A model generated the notes under the pieces. That model ran no database searches. It was given only the letters and a program-made list of their open reading frames with translations, and was not told the origin of the DNA. From Neurospora tetraspora (lineage: Eukaryota > Ascomycota > Sordariomycetes > Sordariales > Sordariaceae), in NCBI RefSeq assembly GCF_033439725.1, contig NW_026944383.1:2914001-2978000 (forward strand): 64,000 nt of DNA. The letters run 5' to 3'. Both the position numbers and the translations under genes were made by a program. Below, piece by piece: positions 56,083 to 64,000 of the stretch. How positions within the stretch are numbered: the stretch's first letter is position 1; the number at the start of each line of letters is the position of its first letter.

Positions 56083-58271
56083 TCAGTCAGCCCTATGCCT
56101 CTGATCCGCCGACCGCCCCCTCCCTCTCGTGGCAGGCGAATCCGGGCTCCGCTTGACCGCATCCCCATCAGCAGTGAAAAGCGTTTTCGCTACAGCGCCA
56201 TCAAGAAGACCCCTGCCCTCGTCCTCGACATCCTCACCCTCTCCGTCTCTCTCACTGCTGCTGCTTCCGCTTCCACTCCTGCTTCCGCTGCGGCTGGTAG
56301 AAGCAGAAGATGAAGACCCGCTGCCACTGCCGCCGCCGGCCATGTGGGCCATGTGAACGTTATTCTGCGCATCCTGACGCATCTTGGAGATCTTTAGGTA
56401 GTTGTACGTGGTAATGGCGGCCAAGGTGACGAGCAAGCCCATAACGTTAATGACAGTCATGGTGTCGCCAAAGACGATGGCCGCGGCCGAGATGGTGACT
56501 GCCTCCTTGAAGATGCCGGCAATGGAGAGGGTGACGACCGAGGTACGCTTCAGCAGAGCGAACTCGGACGCGGTCATCAGGAAGGCGATGGTTCCGGGGA
56601 AGAGGATGAGCAAGGGCGCCATGAGCATGCCGTGCTCCTCGGCGATGATCTTCAAGCCGGCGAACAAGGCGGAGAACCCTTCCACGGGAATGGCGATGAT
56701 CATCAGGCTGAGGAACATGACGGGGGCGAGGAAGAAGATGCTGGAGAACGGGTTGGACGTGGCCGGGTTGCGGAGAAGCAGGATCTGGGTCAGACCCCAG
56801 CGGAAGCCGGAGAAGAAGGAGGCCGAGATGACGAGCAGGAAGCCGCCCAGTTTGAACTCGACCTCGCCAGCGACCATCATTACGACGCCGAAGGTCATGG
56901 TCGCGATGATGGCTACTAGGCGCCAGGTGGGTGATTCGAGCCGGAAGAGGAAGGCGAAGAGGAGGACGAAGGCTAGCGAGGAGGATTTACACATGGCTGC
57001 GAAGAGTGGTTAGCAACGGGTACCGTCGTAACACGAGTGGTACAAGGGCTTCGGCAGAGCAACTTACTGTAAAAGGTGAGGGTGATGAACTGTAACGAAG
57101 CATTGCCCAGCCCGATATCGAGGCCGGTCGCCAATCCGCAGGGACCAATCCTGGTGAGGTAGAACCACTTGGTCATAACGGGCCGTTCCGGTTCATGCCT
57201 CGACTGGCCCAGATCCGACTTGTGCCCATTTGTTGGTCGTAACGAGGGAAAGAAGAACAAAACAATGGATGCCAAGGAGAACTGCACGAGCATGTGTGTG
57301 GCGGTAGTAAATAACGGGAATCGGAAATTGAGCTTCTTTGGGTCAAACATCCACTTGTTATACTGGTGATAGTGGGAAAGGTTAGCCTCTGTCCGGTCAC
57401 AACAAGCAGAGAAGGGGTGTTTGCTTACCAAGGATATGCTTAATGAGAAGAAGTACCAGAGGAGAATCAGTGTCACGTTGATGACAGCATTCTTAAGCAC
57501 CGCCCTGTCCGCCTCCAGCTTCTCTGCTTCCGAGATTCTGTCCCTCGCTATCCTCTGGTCAAGTCGGGTGTTGCGACTTCTCTTGGCGCTCTTCCTCCGT
57601 CTCTCCGCACCTGTTAAGCCGGCCTCTTCGTCGATATGGAGGTCCTCGTCCGACAAGTCGTCATCGCTGAGTCCGTCATGGCGTCCCGCAACTTCCTGTA
57701 CCCTTGTATCCTCCCCAACCAACTTGGACTCGTCTGAATCAATTCCCTTCCCTGCTGATGATCGTGGCCGAGGAGATCGGTGTCTGCTGCTGCTGGATGC
57801 GCCAACGGGATTCATAAGACTGCTTCTCCGGCGCCGGTGGCCGCCCCCTGCTCCGCTGATGGGAGCCATTTCGATATCGAGAGGGTCCGAGTTCAGATCT
57901 GACGTTGCGTATGTGTGTTTACCAGCGTCGTCGTCCGCACATATCGCTAGATCAAATTGTTGTTTATATTTAAGGGTCGAGGTCGCAGTTGTAGTAGTAC
58001 CCGAGACGGTGTCAACGGTAACGTGTGGGTCTTCTTCTCCGCTGATGTCGAGATTGTAGGACCCTGTACCTGTGCGTCGTGCAGACACTGTGGGTGTCGC
58101 GTGTCCACTTGCGCCTGCGGTGCCGATGCCGCTTGTGAAGGCTGAGGATGTTCCTGGGAGGGCGTGTGGGGTGTTATCGCCGGTTGGTGATGGGGATGAG
58201 GCAGAGGTTGTGTCTAGGGAGAGCACGGAGAGCGTCGTCGGTGATGTTCCTTTTTTGGTGGGAGAAGACAT
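56083..58271 (-). CDS. SLC35/TPT-family transporter (SLC35C2 type)
   Basis: Three exons: 58271-57429, 57362-57068 and 56996-56083, giving 683 residues. The first 260 residues are polar and probably cytosolic. The transporter begins at LKNAVINVTLILLWYFFSLSISL, continues across intron 1 with YNKWMFDPKKLNFRFPLFTT, and has about ten helices. Family marks include the YNKW motif, [36 protein letters not shown] (rebuilt over intron 2) and FFSGFRWGLTQILL. This matches the triose-phosphate/nucleotide-sugar transporter superfamily, closest to human SLC35C2 and yeast YMD8, in Golgi or ER membranes. The tail after the last helix is Ser/Gly-rich. The substrate is not readable from sequence. Confidence 0.9.
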
Positions 58272-59971
58272 GATATTTCAACGAGATGGACAGAAGATGC
58301 ATAATTAGGGGCAGGGGATTTCAATTGGCTCTTGGTACACGGTGCGACTAGACGTTTGAGAAGTTGGAGCGGTCCCTTGCTAGCCTCTGTAGCATATCGA
58401 GATGGACTACTTGGCGAGGCCAGATGAGCGGTGGAGTGGTAGAAGATCGCGGCAGTCATTGGCTTTGCACCCCAGTTTCATACGGTAAAAAAAGGGTGTC
58501 GAAGAGGGCCAAGAGGGTGAGTGCCCTTTAGGTAAAAGTCAGGTGGTGAAATCCAGTTTCCATTCCGCTTCGAATTCAGATTTCAGTCAGCTGCCGGACG
58601 CCCCTGCAGCAGCGTCGTCGGGTGAGCAGTCGTTTTAGGTGTACTATGCAGTAGGTAGTGATGGCTCGTGCGTCTCCAAGATCATCGACTTCTCACCGCC
58701 CAGTCGCGCTTGTCGAGTCTCGACCCTTTGAGGTTTGTTTCCGAAGCTGCAGAGAGATCGCCGCGCTGTGTCACCGTAGCCTGCCGCGAATCGAGCCATA
58801 CGCCAAGCACCTTGGTGGCAGCTGAGAGCCTGGAGATTCTTCCCGGAGGCGGGGTTGGGGTATCTTTCCTACAAAATAATAAAGTGCTCTGCCACAAATG
58901 GCTCGGTCGACTGGCCTAGCATTCATGAGGACACTGCAGCGAAATAATTGCTGTTAAAACCTCCAGAGACAAAAGAGCAACCGTCATGGAATGATTCGTT
59001 ATCAGAGATATCATAGTCTACCTTATTATTGCCAAACAAGACTCAATTGGTTTCTGATATTGACTTGACACCCGTGTAAGTGGTCCTTGGTGTGACGGTA
59101 TTTGTTGTGGCCCGGTGCGCAGGTGCGCTGGAATTCCCCACTTGAACCATCAAGCTGGCAACCCCGGTCTCTCGAGATTCAAGTTATGATGTCGTTGACA
59201 TCCACTGCAGGGAAACCGTCAGTGGCTTGTACTAGTGTACAATCCGAGTACACGGCCGTCAGGGACCTTCAAAGGATATCGAAGAACAGAAAGCTAACAT
59301 CAGAACTGAGCTGATCAGTGACAGAGCTTCCCAAGTTGGTGGGAGGTGGACGGGCGAGCTTCAAACACTGTTGGTCCATCCGAGGATGTGTCTCCATGGA
59401 AACTGCATCATCGTTTCCGCGCTCCCTTCAAATCGATCTTGGCATACCATGATCACCCAACCTTGTGGAGAGCCGCAGTCCCAAAAGAGGCAAAGACACA
59501 GAGGTCCGGAGATCGTAACCTGGGGAACTTGGAAGACGATGCTGAGTCAGGAATGATGCTGGTCCTACGCACGAGCTGTTATGGATCGGGGCGCACAACC
59601 TCGCCGTCTTACAGATGAATAGCTCCTATAGTGAGATGAAACATCTGAAAGATCTTTTCTACCACATGCTTCTCATCTTTCCTGTTTACTACTAAGTCAC
59701 CATAGAAACAAACGTATCTTATACTGTACATTCTTACTTTGCTCTCTTTCAAACCAGACCCGATCTGGATAACTTGCCGACTCAAGCCGTCAGGCCCTTT
59801 GTTCCTTCCTTCCTCGTTGCCATCTCTACACCTCCAGACTAACGAATTTTCATTGCAGTCTTCATCAAACACCCGAACTTCGGTTCACAACTGAGACCAA
59901 GCGTTCTATTTGAGCACCACTACGCATAAGACCTAGAAAAGAGCTTAAGTCAAGGAGGCTTCTCTCCCATT
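58272..59971. other. Divergent intergenic region, transporter / GH15
   Basis: 1.7 kb between two divergent genes. Short frames (58668-58919, 59346-59618) lack known domains. No RNA gene is seen. Confidence 0.4.
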
Positions 59972-62298
59972 ATGTCAACCGCGGGCGCAACACAGAGCCC
60001 CGAGGCTCAAATGAGGAGACGCTGCGGAGGTTATCTTCCTATCGAGAACTATGGCCTGATTGGCAACATGAGAACATGCGCCCTCGTGGGCATGGACGGC
60101 AGTGTGGACTTTATGTGCTGGTAAGTCTCACACCCTTGGTTCATAGCCATGCTTCTACTAACATCTTCAAGGCCTGAATTTGATTCACCTTCCGTCTTCT
60201 GCCGTTTGCTGGACAAGGACAAAGGAGGCTACTTCATCATACACCCTGCTGCCCATCTCGGATGCACAACCAAGCAGCAGTACCTGCCCTCTTCGAACAT
60301 CCTTCAAACCAGGTATATCCATGAGGATGGTGTCGTTGATCTTGTCGATTTCTTCCCCAGGCCCAGGACCACCCAGACTGTCATCAAAGGACTGAAGACG
60401 AGTGCCTATCGTGAGATGACAAGCGTTCAGGAGGAGCTGAAGAAATGGCTGGTCCGCCGTGTTGAATGTATCCGCGGAAAGTTCTCTTTGGGTAAATCCT
60501 TGCTTTTCGTGCCTTGCCCACACAGATCTTATGACTTACATGACATTAGAGGTCGAAATCTTCCCTGCGTTTGAGTATGCCACAGCGCCGCATACCACCA
60601 CGATTCTGCAGGAAGAAAACGTTTCCTTTGCTACTGAGAGCAAGACTGTGACGTTTCACAGCAAGGATGTCAAGCTCCAGCTTGATGTCAGCATTGATAG
60701 AGGAGAGGAGGAGTATCATAGCTATCCAACCGTCCACTTCAAGAAGGTGAAGAAGCCCGGCATGCTTGGTGAAGGTGTTGTTGCCAGTATCGATCTGTTG
60801 GAAGGCCAAGCCGTTTCGTTCATTCTTCGCAACGACATCCCCAATCACGTCACGGAGCAGATCACAAACTTGGTTCTGGACACTCAGCAGCACGGTACCC
60901 AGACCTACTGGTACAACTGGATCTCAAAGTGCAAGTACAAGGGCCGTTGGCGCGAGGTTGTTCAAAGGAGCTTCATGATTCTGAAGCTCATGACATACGA
61001 ACCGACCGGAGCCATCATCGCTGCTCCAACCTTCTCCATTCCCGAAGATATTGGCGGTGTCCGGTAAGTCAAACCCTCATCCTCCCTCTATCCTCGAATA
61101 TTTATCGCCATTTCCTACCCGCGCCTAAATACCCGAAAGCACCCTTTTGCTGACATCAAGCACCCCATCCACAGCAACTGGGACTATCGGTTCTCATGGG
61201 TCCGCGACGCCTCCTTCACCATCTACATCCTCCTCCGGCTCGGCTTCACCGAGGAGGCCGATGCGTACATGAAGTTCATCAGCGACCAGTTCTGCAGATC
61301 GCGCGTGGCCGACGGCGGCTTACCCATCATGTTCACGATCCGGGGCGAGACGGACATTCCCGAGCGCGAGCTGACGCACCTGGACGGGTACCGGGGCAGC
61401 AAGCCGGTGCGAGTCGGCAACGGGGCGGCCTCCCACCAGCAGTTCGACATCTACGGCGAGCTCATGGACGGCATCTACCTGTACAACAAGTACGGCAAGC
61501 CGATCCACTGGGACCTGTGGTGCTCGATCCGCGAGATGCTCGACTACGTGCTCACCATCCTCAGCGACCCGGACATGTCCATCTGGGAGGTGCGCAACAA
61601 CAAGCAGCACTTTACCTACTCCAAGATCATGCTGTGGGTCGCCTTTGACCGCGGCTTGCGCCTGTCCGAGAAGAGGAATTTCCCTTGCCCTAACCGGGCC
61701 AAGTGGCTCGTGGCTAGGGACTCGTTGTACGAGGAGATCATGGAGAAGTCGTATAACAAGGAGATGAAGTGCTTCGTGCAGAGCTACGAGAACCAGACGA
61801 TCCTGGACTCGTCCATCCTCATCGCGCCGCTCGTGTTCTTTATTGCACCCAACGACCCGCGGTTCTTGAACACCATGGACCGCATCATGTTGCCCCCCGA
61901 CAAGGGTGGGTTGACCAGCACCGGCCTGGTATACCGTTATGACACGGAGCAATCAGAAGACGGTGAGTAACAAACACTCAAATGATCTCTTCCTGTCTCC
62001 AATGGAAACTAACACACCAACAACAATAGGCGTCGGAGGTCGCGAAGGCGCCTTCTCCATGTGCACCTTCTGGCTCGTCGAAGCCTTGACGCGCGCCAGC
62101 GTCTACGAGCCCAAGTACCTGGTGCGGGCCATCAACCTGTTCGAGAACATGCTCAGCTTCTCGAACCACCTGATGATGTTTTCCGAGGAGATCTCGCGCA
62201 GCGGCGAGCAGCTGGGCAACACGCCGCAGGCTTTCAGCCACTTGGCGCTCATCAGCGCCGCTTTTAACCTTGACCGTGTAAGCGAGTTCAAGCGATGA
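59972..62298 (+). CDS. Glycoside hydrolase family 15 (glucoamylase-like/trehalase-like)
   Basis: Five exons: 59972-60120, 60172-60491, 60550-61063, 61175-61962 and 62030-62298, giving 679 residues. The N-terminal beta domain ([44 protein letters not shown] in order) is typical of intracellular GH15 proteins. The (alpha/alpha)6 catalytic domain begins [19 protein letters not shown] over the exon 3/4 junction, and contains [18 protein letters not shown] and [27 protein letters not shown], at the start of exon 5, should carry the catalytic base. No signal peptide or starch-binding domain is present, so this is not a secreted glucoamylase. Known relatives include alpha-glucan hydrolases and trehalases; the substrate is not determined here. 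Confidence 0.92.
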
Positions 62299-62872
62299 AA
62301 GCAGAAAGGGGGGGTTTGTGTCTAATTTGATTTGGTTTGATGATGGTGATGATGATGATGATATGGATGTTTTGTTTGTTTTATAAGGAACGATGTGCTG
62401 CTATGCTAGCATTTGATTTGATTCAAGGTACTCGCTGACTGTTTAAAGAAATGTTGAGATTACTGTCTCTGTTGACTGAAGGGGGGGTTTGACTGGTCTA
62501 GTTAGATCATTCACGTTTGGCGTTGCTGTTGAGTGATGATTCAGTGACGCTTGTAGACCAACAATGAAAATAAATGCGTGAAACCGTAAACCCAAGCATT
62601 GGTGATATACTACAAGGCGGGTAAAACAAATATTCACACAAACATTACATCTGACAGATATTTGAACCACTTATTGACACTTTTGTGTTCTCTAATTCGG
62701 GAAGTACACCAGACGAAAGCCGGGATATCAACATACCGTCTCCAAACTATCGCTTTCTATGCACAGCATCCATAACGCCCCTATAGTTCTTTTGAATGCA
62801 CAAGTATCTCAATACGCAAGGCTCCTTAACGCCCTAAGATGAAGCACAAGAAAGTGAACCCAGCCAAGATGA
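62299..62872. other. Convergent 3' region
   Basis: 3' flanks of the GH15 gene (+) and of the RBM42-like gene (-). A short GAT run lies near 62340-62360. No gene is seen. Confidence 0.4.
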
Positions 62873-64000
62873 TCAACCAAGCAACTTCAATCCGCCCTTA
62901 GTCTTCTGACCAGGCTTGGTCACTCCACTACCATGCGCAGGTCCAAGATGCGGCTCATACCCACCGCCAGCACCACCACCACCGCCTCCATCATGGCCCG
63001 CACCGGCGCCCATTCCACTACCGCTCTTCTTCTTATTATGATTGTTCTTCTTATCCTTCCACTTGCCGCCCTTCCGATCATCCTTCATCACCGTAGGCTT
63101 GATCTCCGTCTTGGCCTTATGCACCACCACGGGATGACTCTGGATATACTTGCCGTTCATCTCCTTCGCCGCCTGGAAGAAGTCCTCGGGGTCGCTAAAG
63201 CTGACAAACCCGAACCCTTTACTCTTGGTCGTCCGCTTGTCGCGCACCACCTTGGCCTTTTGCACGCTCTTCCAGCGCGAAAAGGCCTTGAGGAGCGACT
63301 CGTCCGTCGTCTCGCCTGCCAGGTTGCCCACGAAGAGGCGCAGGTGCGAGGGGTCCCACTCCAAAAGCGTGTCGTCCGTCCACTTCTTGCCGCCGCCCTC
63401 GCGCACGACTGTCTTCTTTTTCTCGCCGTCGGCGCCGGTTGTGGAGTTACTGCCGTTGTGAGCCGCGTAGGGGTCGCCTGCTGTTCCGGATGCTGCTGCT
63501 GCTGCGGCCGCGGCAGCCGCGGGATCCATCGCTGCGCCGTAGGCGGCTCCGTATTGAGCGGCGCCAGCACCATAGGCACCGGCTCCACCGCGCGCGCCGG
63601 GAACGTTGCCAGCGCCAGCAGCCTTATTGTTGGCGTTGTTGGGGTCGTTGGGCTCTTTGGGCATGTACGCGCTCTGCCACGCCGCTATCTGGGCCGCCTC
63701 GAGGGGGTCGTAGGTGGCGTCATGGTGATGGCCATGGTGGCCGGCGGTCGGGGCGGCGTTCGGAACGGGGAAAGGGTTGCGGATCTGAGGTGGAGTGGAA
63801 TAGCTGCCGTTGCCGGGGGTGCCGTATCCGTATGCGGCTTGTTGCTGGTAGCCCGATGCTTGGGGGTAACTGCCGTATGTCGTGTTTGCTTGGCCATAGC
63901 CGCCACGGCCGCCTCCTACGCCGGGAAGGGCTGGTTGACGAGCGCCGTATGGGGTGGGTGCGCCATAGCTACCGGGCGCTGCGGCGCCGAGAGCTGGGCT
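62873..64000 (-). CDS. RBM42-like RNA-binding protein, 5' end outside window
   Basis: The frame is open from the right edge (64000) to the stop at 62873, so at least 375 residues are present and the start is missing. An internal ATG (63664) is not the start because the same frame continues upstream with a Gly/Tyr/Gln-rich region (GGGRGGYGQANTTYGSYPQ) and DATYDPLEAAQIAAWQSAY. A poly-alanine run and a KKTVVREGGGKKWTDDTLLEWDP linker precede a single RRM (RLFVGNL, RNP1 KGFGFVSF). The RRM sits near the C-terminus as in human RBM42, followed by a lysine-rich then Gly-rich tail ending KGGLKLLG. The likely role is nuclear mRNA binding or splicing. Confidence 0.85.
   Translation of the reverse strand, partial: SPALGAAAPGSYGAPTPYGARQPALPGVGGGRGGYGQANTTYGSYPQASGYQQQAAYGYGTPGNGSYSTPPQIRNPFPVPNAAPTAGHHGHHHDATYDPLEAAQIAAWQSAYMPKEPNDPNNANNKAAGAGNVPGARGGAGAYGAGAAQYGAAYGAAMDPAAAAAAAAAASGTAGDPYAAHNGSNSTTGADGEKKKTVVREGGGKKWTDDTLLEWDPSHLRLFVGNLAGETTDESLLKAFSRWKSVQKAKVVRDKRTTKSKGFGFVSFSDPEDFFQAAKEMNGKYIQSHPVVVHKAKTEIKPTVMKDDRKGGKWKDKKNNHNKKKSGSGMGAGAGHDGGGGGGAGGGYEPHLGPAHGSGVTKPGQKTKGGLKLLG

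Noticed and set aside
56402-58059. Plus-strand frames over the transporter gene
   Set aside because: They are antisense to well-supported transporter exons with conserved helices.
1-64000. CRISPR array, bacterial operons, prophage or viral genes
   Set aside because: Introns, RIP-like sequence and protein families are those of a fungal nuclear chromosome; no regularly spaced repeat arrays or viral hallmark genes are seen.

Overview
The window is eukaryotic: intron-rich nuclear DNA of a filamentous ascomycete, most likely a Sordariomycete close to Neurospora/Sordaria. Introns are short (mostly 50-130 nt) with GTRNGT donors and CTAAC/CTGAC-like branch points. Mitochondrial, spliceosomal, TFIID and actin-regulatory proteins are clearly fungal. 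One AT-rich block (7860-8410) has the CpA/TpG depletion with CpG retention left by repeat-induced point mutation (RIP), and it ends in a truncated Neurospora-type 5S rRNA sequence. There is no bacterial-style operon, CRISPR array or plasmid feature. Gene models below were assembled by hand from reading frames, splice sites and protein family knowledge, and exon sums were checked for frame.

Layout, left to right: a DUF3176 membrane protein (-) whose 3' end changes reading frame; a large dynamin-like GTPase (+) with an in-frame amber codon; a small inverted-repeat element, the RIP-like block and the 5S fragment; two single-exon fungal proteins (-) separated by long gene-free DNA; a nucleoside hydrolase (+) converging on LSM8 (-); LSM8 is divergent from an HpcH/HpaI aldolase (+); a glutaredoxin-like protein (-) is divergent from a CHORD/CS co-chaperone (+). 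About 5 kb without genes (25.7-31 kb) carries a nested MITE-like element and a perfect 31-bp hairpin. Then come a four-TM protein (-), a mitochondrial membrane protein (-), a verprolin/WIP homologue (+), a small hypothetical protein (-), a C-terminally anchored protein with an Atg8-interacting motif (+), a Gar2/Nsr1 nucleolin (-), complex I 12 kDa subunit (+), mitoribosomal mL54 (+), TAF7 (-) divergent from a TAF3/TAF8-type histone-fold protein (+), with a hAT-type MITE between them, an SLC35/TPT transporter (-), a GH15 glucoamylase-like enzyme (+), and an RBM42-like RNA-binding protein cut by the right edge (-).

The genes are mostly unrelated housekeeping functions, as usual in such genomes; the divergent TAF7/TAF3-like pair is the clearest functional pairing. 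The most interesting signals are the likely autophagy receptor with a 3n intron abutting its AIM, weak 5' splice sites in both introns of LSM8, the broken GTPase, and four separate inverted-repeat elements, one with a clean 8-bp target duplication.
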